64,000 nucleotides of DNA from Sphingorhabdus_B arenilitoris. Its GTDB lineage: Bacteria; Pseudomonadota; Alphaproteobacteria; Sphingomonadales; Sphingomonadaceae. Where the stretch lies: the NCBI RefSeq assembly GCF_042651485.1, contig NZ_JBHSDH010000011.1, positions 28,733-92,732 on the forward strand, in the 5' to 3' direction. The stretch's first letter is position 1. Each line of letters begins with the position of its first letter. Below the pieces are notes generated by a model. It worked only from the letters and a program-made list of their open reading frames with translations, had not been told where the DNA came from and ran no database searches. Position numbers and translations under genes: made by a program. Below, piece by piece: positions 8,264 through 17,634 of this stretch.

Positions 8264-8884
8264 CTACAGTCTTTCGCCGGGCATCTGAGGGGAACCAGAC
8301 CGGTCCGCAAGGGCGCGCAGCCGATCAAGGTATAGCGTCTTCGCTTCATACTCCGCATTGTGAAGGCGTCTCACGGTATCGATCCGATTGCGCCCTCGCG
8401 GTCGTGGTTGACCACCCGGCCCGCCTAGTCGGCTGCGCAGCTTTTCGGCCTTGCGGCGAGCGCGGGAAACGTCGTTCATGCCCTGCACCGCATAGTTCAG
8501 CCGTTGCGCCTCGCGTGAGCCGAACCGGCCTCTGGCATAATAGATCACTTCACATCGCCGCGCCGTAAACGGGCAGATGAAATAGCAACGATAGCCGCCA
8601 AACGGTGTTGGCATCATTTCGATGGCAACATGCTGCTTGATGGCACCATCGGGCATATCGCCCCAAATTGTCATGCTGCCGCCACGCTCAATGTCGCTGA
8701 GATCGACGCGAAGGCGCGCGCTAGCAGCACTGAGGCCGTTAATTGTCCAGCAAACGATGTCGATGATACATTCGCCCTGACAAACGAGGCCTATTCGCCG
8801 CAAAACGCGAATGTCGAGTGCCAACATTTCCTCGACATTGCCAATCTGTGTTGATCGCCGTGCACCTGATCCGATGCCACCCAT
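8264..8884 (-). CDS. Conserved mobile-element hypothetical protein (MGG-x-GSG type)
   Basis: The 206-residue protein starts MGGIGSGARR, the signature of a hypothetical family seen in alphaproteobacterial prophages and integrative elements. A central GGYRCYFICPFTARRCEVIYYA segment has spaced cysteines that could bind a metal. It is followed by SREAQRLNYA and a basic tail rich in RKAEKLRSRLG. There is no signal peptide or membrane segment. It is convergent with the HEPN-like gene. The function is not known. Confidence 0.6.
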   Translation of the reverse strand: MGGIGSGARRSTQIGNVEEMLALDIRVLRRIGLVCQGECIIDIVCWTINGLSAASARLRVDLSDIERGGSMTIWGDMPDGAIKQHVAIEMMPTPFGGYRCYFICPFTARRCEVIYYARGRFGSREAQRLNYAVQGMNDVSRARRKAEKLRSRLGGPGGQPRPRGRNRIDTVRRLHNAEYEAKTLYLDRLRALADRSGSPQMPGERL

Positions 8885-9359
8885 GAAAGCCTCCTACATT
8901 TCGGACCGGATTATACATCGAGAGCGTCCACGTCTCAGGCCTAAAATCCGGCTCTGCAAGTAGCGGCTTTGAGTCTCTCAAGCTAGCTATTCAACGAAAT
9001 ACTGTGGATTGGGGCAGGTAAGATGTCAGTCGAGTACGGTAACAGACGTTCTTTAGCGGTACCGCAGTTGGGCGTTAATTTGGATATCTCAACGCAGGGA
9101 TAATGCTCCACTGCTGCCCTATTGTGCTAAGCGGCCTGCCGAAGCAGGCGCTGCCCATCATTGTGCTCTCTCTGGCTGTCGATGGAAACGCTTTGCACGA
9201 AATAGTTTGATTAAGATCAGGCGAAATGCCCTGCTCACCCAGCTTTCCATTGCCTGCACGACATACCTGTCCCATACACGCCAGCGACACGGCGAAAGAG
9301 TTTGTTGTTCGAGTGCCTGATGTGTGTACCGGCATCTGCGTCGATTTTGGGGTGAACAA
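8885..9359. other. 475-bp intergenic region before the methyltransferase operon
   Basis: No convincing gene is visible. A 94-codon frame on the minus strand (9075-9359) has no domain and no good ribosome-binding site. The region should hold the promoters for the divergent genes on either side. No clear -35/-10 pair stands out. Confidence 0.4.
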
Positions 9360-10718
9360 ATGAAAGGTGTGAACGCAATGATCGATTTTGCTAAGAACTC
9401 TGGAGCAACAGCTTCACGATACGGCGAAATTTTGCACAGCTACGCGGCTATTGAAAACCAGACCGTTATCGAAAATGAAGATGCTCGAACGACCTATAGG
9501 TCGGCAGTGAACTTTATCGAATCAATGCAAGTTTCAAGGCACCGGTGGTTTCCGTATAAGGAAGGGTTCTCCCCCAGTTTTGTGCGTGAATTTATCGGTG
9601 AGTTTGCACATGAAACAGGCATCATTTTTGATCCGTTTTCCGGTTCTGGCACCACAGCTTTGGTGGCTGCTGGCATGGGTAGACCAGCGATAGGTTTTGA
9701 TGTGAGCGCGTTGACAACCTTTATTGCTCGCACAAAAGCTCTTGTGCTTGATGAATCCGAACTTGCTCTGTTCAGGCTGGCAATCGAGGAGTTCAAAAGT
9801 GTGCCGCTGCGGAAAATGGCTACTCAGCCGGAAAATGCGACAGTTTGTAGCTACTTTTACCCAGAGCACTTAGCTGCGCTGCTAAGGGTCAAGGCATATT
9901 ATCGAGACGTTTCCAATGCCTCTGTCGCATCGCTCATCAAGCTTGCATTTCTCGGTGCGATCGAGCCTTTTTCTACTCATCGTAAAGCCGGAAATGGGGT
10001 CAAGCGAAAGAAGAAATTTTCCCGACCGCCCAACGAAGAAATAGCGTTTGACGAAATCCGTCAATTCGTAGTTCGTCAGTTAGAAATATACTTTGAAGAT
10101 ATCAAAAGTGACAGTATTTTCAATCCGCCTGAATATCGACTAAAATCATCTTTGAATGAAAGTGGATTTGCTTTCGATGAAAAAATCTCATGTGTTTTGA
10201 CATCGCCTCCCTATGCAAACTGTTTCGATTACAGCAAAATATATATGTCGGAACTTTGGCTGGGCGATTTTTTTCAAAACAAAAACGATCAAGCCGACTT
10301 TCGGACCCAGTCTGTGCGTTCACACGTACATGCAAGTTGGGATCCGCGCAATTCGGAGTTCGGTTCCGATTTGGTTGATCGGCTCATCAAACCTCAGATT
10401 GAGGAGCAGAAGTTATGGTCCCCGAAGATTGGAACTATGCTATCTGGATATTTTCAGGATCTAGGTCATTTCCTCGTTGCAATAAAGCCCATGCTCGCGG
10501 CTGGCGCACCTCTTGGCTTTGTGGTGGGAAATTCATTCTATGGTGGTGTTACGGTAGCGACTGACCTAATACTTGCTGACCTCGCACGCAAGCATGGCTA
10601 TGCGATTGACAGAATTCGAGTTTATCGCGGGGTCATTCCTTCGTCACAACAGTATCGAAATATGGGCGCCAATCGCAAATACATGCGTGAAAGCCTAGTG
10701 GTTATCAGGAACGCTTGA
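9360..10718 (+). CDS. DNA methyltransferase, TSPPY type (first of a pair)
   Basis: The ATG at 9360 follows GGGGTGA; ATG 9378 is an alternative. The 452-residue protein has the AdoMet-binding motif I DPFSGSGTTALVAAG near residue 91 and catalytic motif IV TSPPYANCFDY near residue 282. The roughly 190 residues between them could hold target recognition. TSPPY is typical of N4-cytosine methyltransferases, though N6-adenine activity cannot be excluded. The next gene's ATG immediately follows this TGA, so the two are surely coupled. It probably modifies one strand or half of a recognition site protected against the downstream nuclease-like protein. Confidence 0.85.
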   Translation: MKGVNAMIDFAKNSGATASRYGEILHSYAAIENQTVIENEDARTTYRSAVNFIESMQVSRHRWFPYKEGFSPSFVREFIGEFAHETGIIFDPFSGSGTTALVAAGMGRPAIGFDVSALTTFIARTKALVLDESELALFRLAIEEFKSVPLRKMATQPENATVCSYFYPEHLAALLRVKAYYRDVSNASVASLIKLAFLGAIEPFSTHRKAGNGVKRKKKFSRPPNEEIAFDEIRQFVVRQLEIYFEDIKSDSIFNPPEYRLKSSLNESGFAFDEKISCVLTSPPYANCFDYSKIYMSELWLGDFFQNKNDQADFRTQSVRSHVHASWDPRNSEFGSDLVDRLIKPQIEEQKLWSPKIGTMLSGYFQDLGHFLVAIKPMLAAGAPLGFVVGNSFYGGVTVATDLILADLARKHGYAIDRIRVYRGVIPSSQQYRNMGANRKYMRESLVVIRNA

Positions 10719-11963
10719 ATGTTGGATAGAAGATTTATCTCGTCTCAATCCTGGGGCGCCAATATTGAATTTCCGTCGAGTAGAGAGCTTAGAGGGTCAC
10801 CACATTATGTGGGGGGACGTTACCCCTGTAGAAGCGTTGCCTTTGTGCCGCGAATGATCCTTCAGAAAACTGCCGAAGTAAAGCGCGACTTTGCCGTCCT
10901 TGATCCGTTTATGGGGTCAGGCACGACAGCTATCGAAGCAGGCACCCTCGCGAATGCCGTTTATGGTGTTGAAGTTGATGCTTATGCGAGACTTATTGCG
11001 ACGGCCTCCACCACTCCCCTGAGTAGGCAATCGATAGAACGTTTGTATCGAGTATTGGATGATATTGAAAAGGCTGGCGCTGTCGCCGGCGATCCCAAAC
11101 TAAGGCCTTCACTGGCTAATATCGAATATTGGTTCACCGAACAAAGTTTCGACGAACTGCTGTCGCTCAAAAGTTATCTCTTTGGATTAGGGCTCGACGT
11201 AGCGGAGCATAATCTGCTTCTCACGGCTTTTGGTGACATTATTCGAGCCTGTTCAAAAGCTGAGCGACAGTCTCTCAAGCCATATATCTCGACCAAATAT
11301 GACAAGCAGATCAAGCCTACCATTCCGGAATTTCAAAAAGTTGCGCGGCAGTACCTTAATGCAATTGAAAAACTCGATCCTACTGATTTTTGTGCGATTG
11401 AGTGGCTGGGCCATGATGCGACCGCCTTTGAGGCGGAAGCTCCTATCGATCTCGCGATCACGTCACCGCCATATATTAACGCGATGGACTATACGCGCTG
11501 CATCAAGCTTGAGAGTGCCTGGATTGGAACTTGTGACGACGCATCGCTACAAAAGACAAAATCTTTGCAGTTGGGAGAAGCTTCACGGCGTCATCAATCT
11601 GTTGAAAATTGGATAGACGAGCTTTGCCGAAGCAAATTTGGTCGCTTGCTTGAGTTGGATAATGCGCGGTTTGGAACTGCTGTTGCATATTTCGATGATA
11701 TGGCGAAAAATTTAAGTTCCGTACAGCAAGCGTTGACCGAGGACGGCAAATATTATCTAATAATCGGCAATAGTCGATTACGCGGCGTGGAGATTGAAAC
11801 GCACCGAATCATTGCAGAGATCGCGATAATGCTGGGTTTTGACTGGTCTGGCTATTTTACTTACAAAATCAAAGATCATCGCACCTCAATTCCTCGAGGT
11901 GATCGCGGTGGAAAAATTGACATTGAGCATGTCGTCGAGCTGACCAAGAATAAAAACTCGTAG
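10719..11963 (+). CDS. DNA methyltransferase, TSPPY type (second of a pair)
   Basis: The 414-residue protein begins at the base after the first methyltransferase stop. It has motif I LDPFMGSGTTAIEAG near residue 62 and motif IV ITSPPYINAMDY near residue 249, in the same order and spacing class as the first, but the proteins are otherwise dissimilar. The C-terminus has GKYYLIIGNSRLRG and a KDHRTSIPRGDRGGKIDIEH stretch. Two different methyltransferases in one operon are typical of systems with asymmetric recognition sites. Strand or site specificity cannot be read from sequence. Confidence 0.85.
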   Translation: MLDRRFISSQSWGANIEFPSSRELRGSPHYVGGRYPCRSVAFVPRMILQKTAEVKRDFAVLDPFMGSGTTAIEAGTLANAVYGVEVDAYARLIATASTTPLSRQSIERLYRVLDDIEKAGAVAGDPKLRPSLANIEYWFTEQSFDELLSLKSYLFGLGLDVAEHNLLLTAFGDIIRACSKAERQSLKPYISTKYDKQIKPTIPEFQKVARQYLNAIEKLDPTDFCAIEWLGHDATAFEAEAPIDLAITSPPYINAMDYTRCIKLESAWIGTCDDASLQKTKSLQLGEASRRHQSVENWIDELCRSKFGRLLELDNARFGTAVAYFDDMAKNLSSVQQALTEDGKYYLIIGNSRLRGVEIETHRIIAEIAIMLGFDWSGYFTYKIKDHRTSIPRGDRGGKIDIEHVVELTKNKNS

Positions 11964-11966
11964 ATT

Positions 11967-13705
11967 AAATCGATCTATGATGCCAATCTGAGCCATCCGG
12001 CAAATGGGGTGGGGCATGGTCAGCAGTCAATTCTTATATTCCTATACCGACCAGCTTGTTAGTGGCGACCTGGTTGATTGGGTCGAAGGGCCCTTGGCGT
12101 CGGTTCCGCCTCCGCAATATAGGCTGAGCACAGGCTTTCAGGAAACTTTAGGCGCTTCGTCGTCTGGAACCCGTACGCGTGCGCTAGAAGGATACAATTT
12201 GGGCTTACTAACCGGTCGCTTGGTTAGGGCACAAGCTGGATCGGTCGGGGTTCCGCTTGGCTGGGCTGCGGTTATCGATGGCCAGCTTCCGCTGACAACG
12301 CTCGGTAATTATTCGTATATTGTTGGGCGCGCGTGGCGCGATGGAGAAACGGCTGAACTTGATGCTGCACTCGACTTGCTGGCATGTAGCCAAATTCTTC
12401 ATGTTGGCTTTAAAGCTAATGATCGATGGTTCGTCACAGCATCTCTTATGGCAACAATAAAAGCGCAGCTCGAACTCCAGCTTGGCAAGCAGCTAACCGA
12501 TAACGAGTTGCGCTATCTGTCAGGAGCGGTGATCAACACGCTCGATAGTGCCGACCGCAACCTGATCTTACAACCCTATATTGACAGATCGTCAGTGAAC
12601 GAACTTCTATTCGATTTTGAGAATAAACCAAATAAGAAATTCAATCTGCAAGATATTCCTGAAATTGTATCGAACAATGAAATTAACATTAATGAGATAG
12701 CCAAAGCGAAGGCTGCCTTGTTTTGGGCCCAAGCACAGCGTGGGATTTATTCGCGAGCAATGCGCTCCGCCGGATTTGATGTTATAGCCGAGTTCACGAA
12801 GGTCGATCAGAAATTAGCTGCGTTGGGAAAGCCTAATCTTCTAACATCGATTTTTGAAGATATTGCAGAGTCGAGAGCAAATCCGGGCATTTTTCGAGTG
12901 GCTGCTGAGCAATTCTCCGAGCATAGCGATCTGATCACTGAGTGGGACAATTATGAAGAGCAGCTGCTCGAGCTTGTCAATAAAATTGCAGAGCAAACTG
13001 ACATTGAGAATGCCCCGAAAATTTGGAAAGCGATTCAAAAGTCTCTGCACAATTCTAACAATGCACCCGAGATCGAAGGTGACGCGATGCCGCCCGGTGA
13101 GACGGGTGATCAAGTTTCGCCCAGTGATGAAATGTCGTCGCTGGATGATGAAACAAATTCAGATCTGGCGAGCATTGCAGCCTATATAGTCGAGGCCTTT
13201 GAGGAACTTTTGGAAGATCAGCCTGAGCCATCAAAACAGCCGCAGAAGGCTAAAGCTGGCTCAAAAGTTGCCAAGACAGATCACGCCAAGAAAGATGCCA
13301 AAAACAGAAAGCTCGGTTTCCAAGGCGAGCAATTCGTTGTGGAATATGAAAAAGCACGGTTGGTCCGCACCGGAAGAGATGACCTTGCCCAAAAGGTTGA
13401 ATGGGTATCCAAAGAGATTGGCGATGGCTTGGGGTATGACATCCTTTCTTTTCAGGAAGATGGAACCAAGTTTCACATCGAAGTGAAGACAACAAATGGG
13501 GGTAAAGCAACACCATTCTACATTTCTGTGAACGAACTTGAGGTGTGGCGCGACAAGGTTGACAATTATTGCCTATACCGCGTTTTTCGGTTTGCCAAAG
13601 GCCCAAAGCTCTTTGTGATTTCTGGGGATCCAATTATCGCACTTAAATTGGAACCAATGACATTCCGCGCGCGTGTGTGAACACCTTGTGAAATCGATCT
13701 ATGAT
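11967..13705. repeat. 15-bp direct repeat flanking the DUF3883 gene
   Basis: The sequence AAATCGATCTATGAT occurs at 11967-11981, just after the second methyltransferase stop, and again at 13691-13705, just after the DUF3883 gene stop. It contains the palindrome ATCGAT. The coordinates span both copies and the gene between them. Whether it is a regulatory site, a recombination scar or chance is open. Confidence 0.6.
12004..13680 (+). CDS. DUF3883-domain protein, putative restriction endonuclease
   Basis: The 558-residue protein (ATG 12004; ATG 12016 is possible) has a novel-looking N-terminal 350 residues, an acidic linker, a Lys-rich hinge and a C-terminal DUF3883 domain from about residue 438. 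That domain shows LGFQGEQFVVEYEKARL, then GYDILSF and FHIEVKTT. The D...E-x-K arrangement fits a PD-(D/E)XK nuclease core, so DNA cleavage is plausible. It sits 40 bp after two methyltransferases on the same strand, which suggests it is the effector of a restriction-modification or related defence system. No helicase or ATPase gene accompanies it. Confidence 0.75.
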   Translation: MGWGMVSSQFLYSYTDQLVSGDLVDWVEGPLASVPPPQYRLSTGFQETLGASSSGTRTRALEGYNLGLLTGRLVRAQAGSVGVPLGWAAVIDGQLPLTTLGNYSYIVGRAWRDGETAELDAALDLLACSQILHVGFKANDRWFVTASLMATIKAQLELQLGKQLTDNELRYLSGAVINTLDSADRNLILQPYIDRSSVNELLFDFENKPNKKFNLQDIPEIVSNNEININEIAKAKAALFWAQAQRGIYSRAMRSAGFDVIAEFTKVDQKLAALGKPNLLTSIFEDIAESRANPGIFRVAAEQFSEHSDLITEWDNYEEQLLELVNKIAEQTDIENAPKIWKAIQKSLHNSNNAPEIEGDAMPPGETGDQVSPSDEMSSLDDETNSDLASIAAYIVEAFEELLEDQPEPSKQPQKAKAGSKVAKTDHAKKDAKNRKLGFQGEQFVVEYEKARLVRTGRDDLAQKVEWVSKEIGDGLGYDILSFQEDGTKFHIEVKTTNGGKATPFYISVNELEVWRDKVDNYCLYRVFRFAKGPKLFVISGDPIIALKLEPMTFRARV

Positions 13706-13805
13706 TAGATTTCTAGCCTAGAGTTTTCATATCGGTCTCTGGTGCCCAATCGGGACCCCGATCAACTAAATAGCCCACACGCCCGATCCAAGTCATTGAA
13801 AGAAA

Positions 13806-13881
<76 letters not shown>

Positions 13882-13974
13882 ACATTTTTTGAGGAGCAGA
13901 CATGATATCACATCATTCCGCTACGACCGAGGATTTGGTGCTTTATACGGTCAATGTCAAGGGCTGCGGCGCTG

Positions 13975-15093
13975 CTATCCTGCGAATTTGCCTTGGCGGG
14001 ATCCTGGATGCCGCTCAATCGACATGATAATCCCAATGCATAGCATCATGGTCAGCATATTATTGCCGCCATGGCTCATAAACGGAAGCGGTAGGCCAGC
14101 GACCGGTGCAAATCCCACCACCATCAACAGGTTAATCGCCGCATAGAAAAATATCGTGCAAGTCAGCCCGGCCGCCACCAGCTGCCCATAACGGGATTTG
14201 CTGGCCATAGAGACGCGCAAGCCCCAGCGGAACAGCAGGAACAGGCAGAATAGCGTGAACAGCCCGCCCATCAGGCCCCATTCCTCGGACATGGTGGCAA
14301 AGACGAAATCGGTGTGACCTTCGGGCAAATAATCCAAATGGCTTTGCGTGCCATTGCCAAAACCTTTGCCGAATATACCGCCCGAACCAATCGCAATTTT
14401 CGATTGAGTGATATGGTATCCTGCGCCTAGCGGATCTTTTTCTGGATCCAGGAATATCAAAACGCGATTTTGCTGATATTCCTTCATCCCGAAAAAATAG
14501 ACGAGCGGCGTAAGGACCGCTAATGCGCCGCCAGCCCCCAAAAAATAGATCAGCGGTAAGCCCGCCAGAAAGCCGACGACGGCTACACCGAAAATATAGG
14601 CGATGGAAGAGTCCAAATCAGGTTGCAGGATCACCAGCGCACTGGGTAGGGCAATGAGCAGGCCAAGCGGCCATATTGCGTCAAAGCTGTTAATCTTTGT
14701 CGCCGGTAGCCGGTCAAAAAACCATGCAGCCGCAAGCACGACCGCTGGTTTCATCAGCTCAGACGGCTGGATCGTCATAAATCCGATGTTGATCCACCGC
14801 TGACTGCCGCCGCCAACTTGCCCGATCATTTCCACAATGAACAGCATCGCCAAAGTACCAACGTAAATCGGCCAGGTGAGTTTTTTCCAAAAATCCAATG
14901 GAAACCGGGACATTACAATGGCCATCGCCAGAAAAACGAGGAAGCGGATCATATGCTGCCCGGCCCATGGCTGAAAACTTCCGCCGGCCGCCGAATAAAG
15001 CACCATAGTGCCAAAGCTGGTCATGGTGAATAACAGCAGGATTAGACGCCAAGGCAGCGAGGCGATAGGGGCAGGAATGATGCCGCGTGTCAT
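13975..15093 (-). CDS. rodA: Peptidoglycan polymerase RodA (SEDS family)
   Basis: RodA is the SEDS-family glycosyltransferase that polymerises lateral-wall peptidoglycan together with PBP2. The 372-residue protein has about ten hydrophobic segments and the hallmark stretches GGGSQRWINIGFMTIQPSE, DLDSS, YHITQSKIAIGSGGIFGKG and LPFMSHGG. The start overlaps the end of mrdA by 4 bp, so it is the last gene of the mreB-mreC-mreD-mrdA-rodA order. The length is normal. Confidence 0.97.
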   Translation of the reverse strand: MTRGIIPAPIASLPWRLILLLFTMTSFGTMVLYSAAGGSFQPWAGQHMIRFLVFLAMAIVMSRFPLDFWKKLTWPIYVGTLAMLFIVEMIGQVGGGSQRWINIGFMTIQPSELMKPAVVLAAAWFFDRLPATKINSFDAIWPLGLLIALPSALVILQPDLDSSIAYIFGVAVVGFLAGLPLIYFLGAGGALAVLTPLVYFFGMKEYQQNRVLIFLDPEKDPLGAGYHITQSKIAIGSGGIFGKGFGNGTQSHLDYLPEGHTDFVFATMSEEWGLMGGLFTLFCLFLLFRWGLRVSMASKSRYGQLVAAGLTCTIFFYAAINLLMVVGFAPVAGLPLPFMSHGGNNMLTMMLCIGIIMSIERHPGSRQGKFAG

Positions 15094-17024
15094 ATCGGGT
15101 CGGCCTCTTTTTTCTGCGCGGCTTCGCTGTCGGCTTTGCTTGGTCCATTGCTGGCTGCGGTAAAGGCAGCGAGCGAACGCGCCATGCGTTGTTCCGGTGT
15201 GCCGCCCCAGCCTGCTTCAAGCGATTCAAGCGTCGCCATCGCTTGTTCCCGGTCATAGAGGAATGTCAGCACATCCTTGGCCACCGGAGCCGCAGCGCGT
15301 GCGCCTCCCATCCCATGTTCGATAACAACCGACGCGCCATAACGGGGGTTTCCCACCGGCGCGAAACATACGAACAGACCATGGTCGCGGTGCTTCCAAA
15401 GCCCGCCTTTGCCCCGGTAACTGCCGGTGATAGCTCGCACCTGCGCCGTACCGGTTTTGCCCGCCAATTTCACATCGGGGATATCAAGGCGGCTCCGCAC
15501 CGCTGTGCCTGCCCCATTGACGACCAAATCCATACCATCGCGCGCCACCGCCAAATGTTCCTCAGGAAAAGGCAAGTGCGGCGCGGCTTTACGCTTTTTA
15601 TAAAGGATATGGGGATCGACCTTTAACCCCGATGCAATTCGCGCCGCCATAACCGCCAGCTGCAACGGGCTGGTCAGCACATAGCCCTGACCAATCACGG
15701 CATTCAGCGTATCTGACCGGGCCCACTCTTTATCATATTTGCGCTTCATCCATTCGCTATCGGGGATGGTGCCATAATATTGCGATTGGAAAGGCAGATC
15801 AAATTCCTGACCCAGTCCAAACTCGCGGGCCACAGGCGCGATTGCGTCATAACCAACGCGGTTGCCCATCGAATAGAAATAGGTGTTACAGCTTTTCATG
15901 ATCGCATTGCGCATATTCATCGTGCCATGATGGCCGAGGCATTTGAACACACGGTTGCCAAGCCGGTAACCCCCGCCGCAAAATACGGTTTCATCGGGGT
16001 CAATACCATGTTTTTGGAAAGCGACCGCAGCCATCGGTTTCAAAGTCGATCCGGGGGGATAGAGCCCCTGCAATGATTTATTGAGCAGCGGGATATGATC
16101 ATCTTCGCGCAGCCATTTATATTCGAGCGAGCCAATGCCATCCGAGAAACTATTGGGGTCAAAGCTCGGCATGGACACCATGCACAATAGATCACCGGTC
16201 CAACAATCAAAAATTATCACCGATCCCGATTCTTGTCCCAAACGCCGGGCGGCATAATTATGGAGATCAATGTCGATCGTCAGCTGCACTGGGTCGCCCG
16301 GAATATCGCCTTTGGTGCTAAGATCACGGACGATTTTACCGCGTGCGGTCACCTCCACCCTTTTTGCGCCGGGTGTCCCCTTCAATTGTTCCTCATAACT
16401 TTTCTCAAGTCCGGCCTTACCGATTTTGAAACCTGGCGTGATCAACAGGGGATCGCGTCGCTCCTGATATTCTTCGGCCGATACAACGCCGACATAGCCG
16501 ATTAAATGACCGACGGCCGGGCCGCTGGGATAATAGCGGGAAAAACCCTGCCGCGGGGATACACCGGGCAGTTCGGGCAAACGCACGCTGACCTTGGCAT
16601 AGCTATCATAATCTAGGCCGTCGGCCACTTGGATTGGCTGAAACCCCTTTGCCTTTTTCAATTCCCGGCTGACCCGTTCGGTGGCATCCTGCGACAGGTT
16701 CAACAGCTTGCTCAGCGTAGCAACGGTTTTTTCTTTATTGACCACACGTTCAGGGATCAAATCGACCCGAAAATCGGCGCGGTTGGTGGCGATGGGCTTG
16801 CCGTAACGGTCGATAAACCAGCCCCGGCGCGGCGGAATAAGCGTCAGATTAACCCGGTTGCTTTCCGACAATAGCTTATATTTTTCATTTTCCGCCACCG
16901 CAATATAGGCCATGCGAGCGGACAGCACGAGCCCAAGCGCCGCCTGCACGCCGCCGATGAACATGGTTCGGCGCGTGAAAGTAAAATTTTGCTGGGCAGA
17001 AGAAACCGGCTTGGGAGATTTCAT
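15090..17024 (-). CDS. mrdA: Penicillin-binding protein 2
   Basis: PBP2 is the transpeptidase of the rod complex and cross-links peptidoglycan made by RodA. The protein has about 644 residues from ATG 17024 (MKSPKPVSS); the frame extends to a TTG at 17075 that would overlap mreD and is less likely. It has one N-terminal membrane segment (MFIGGVQAALGLVLSARMAY), a dimerisation domain, and a transpeptidase domain with PPGSTLKP (active-site serine), SCNTYF and KTGTAQ. A Pro/Lys-rich C-terminal tail follows. It is coupled to rodA by a 4-bp overlap. Confidence 0.96.
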   Translation of the reverse strand: MKSPKPVSSAQQNFTFTRRTMFIGGVQAALGLVLSARMAYIAVAENEKYKLLSESNRVNLTLIPPRRGWFIDRYGKPIATNRADFRVDLIPERVVNKEKTVATLSKLLNLSQDATERVSRELKKAKGFQPIQVADGLDYDSYAKVSVRLPELPGVSPRQGFSRYYPSGPAVGHLIGYVGVVSAEEYQERRDPLLITPGFKIGKAGLEKSYEEQLKGTPGAKRVEVTARGKIVRDLSTKGDIPGDPVQLTIDIDLHNYAARRLGQESGSVIIFDCWTGDLLCMVSMPSFDPNSFSDGIGSLEYKWLREDDHIPLLNKSLQGLYPPGSTLKPMAAVAFQKHGIDPDETVFCGGGYRLGNRVFKCLGHHGTMNMRNAIMKSCNTYFYSMGNRVGYDAIAPVAREFGLGQEFDLPFQSQYYGTIPDSEWMKRKYDKEWARSDTLNAVIGQGYVLTSPLQLAVMAARIASGLKVDPHILYKKRKAAPHLPFPEEHLAVARDGMDLVVNGAGTAVRSRLDIPDVKLAGKTGTAQVRAITGSYRGKGGLWKHRDHGLFVCFAPVGNPRYGASVVIEHGMGGARAAAPVAKDVLTFLYDREQAMATLESLEAGWGGTPEQRMARSLAAFTAASNGPSKADSEAAQKKEADPI

Positions 17025-17037
17025 GACAGGGCCATTA

Positions 17038-17634
17038 TCATGTCGATAGCCGCCACCTGTCAAGCCGCGCGACAATTCTTACTATTAACGGATATAACAG
17101 CAAGCATAGCAGGATCTGCGGCAATAGCACGATCGCATCCGGACGCGCCTTAAATACGAGGCCAGCGCATAAAAGCCCGCCGAATAGGGCAAGGACCATC
17201 ATGAAGGACGCAATCAGCCAGTCCTGCAAATGGTCGCGCCAAACCGCCCTGATGTCGATAATTTCGAGCGTGATCATGATCAGCGACCATATCAATGCGG
17301 CGCTGCCAAATGGTTGTCCGCTGAATATATCGTCAAACATGCCAAAGGGCAGGCCAGCCCACATCGGCCATAATCCGGGACGCAGCAGCCGCCAAGCAAG
17401 GAATATCATCAGGCCAAATGGTGGCAATATCGGCTGGCTTTCAATGATGGGCATTGCAGTGACCATTGACCCCAGCAGCACAGAGGCAATGGGAATGGCG
17501 ATCATCGACAGCCGGGATTGTTCCCGGTAAAGCCGCGACTCATAGGTTCGCCCCGGACGTTTAAATGCCGCAATCGGGCTTTTGGTCAATCGGCTGATCG
17601 GGCGTTTTTTTAACCTGTTATCTGCCCGTTTCAT
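17038..17634 (-). CDS. mreD: Rod shape-determining protein MreD
   Basis: MreD is a small inner-membrane member of the elongasome. The 198-residue protein has a basic N-terminus (ADNRLKKRPISRLTKS) and about five hydrophobic segments, with the family-like GLMIFLAWRLLRPGLWPMWAGLPFGMFDDIFSG stretch around the middle. Its start overlaps mreC by 4 bp, and mrdA starts 13 bp after its stop. Confidence 0.9.
   Translation of the reverse strand: MKRADNRLKKRPISRLTKSPIAAFKRPGRTYESRLYREQSRLSMIAIPIASVLLGSMVTAMPIIESQPILPPFGLMIFLAWRLLRPGLWPMWAGLPFGMFDDIFSGQPFGSAALIWSLIMITLEIIDIRAVWRDHLQDWLIASFMMVLALFGGLLCAGLVFKARPDAIVLLPQILLCLLLYPLIVRIVARLDRWRLST

Noticed and set aside
9075..9359. 94-codon minus-strand ORF before the methyltransferases
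   Set aside because: No domain, no ribosome-binding site, and it crosses the expected promoter region of the operon.
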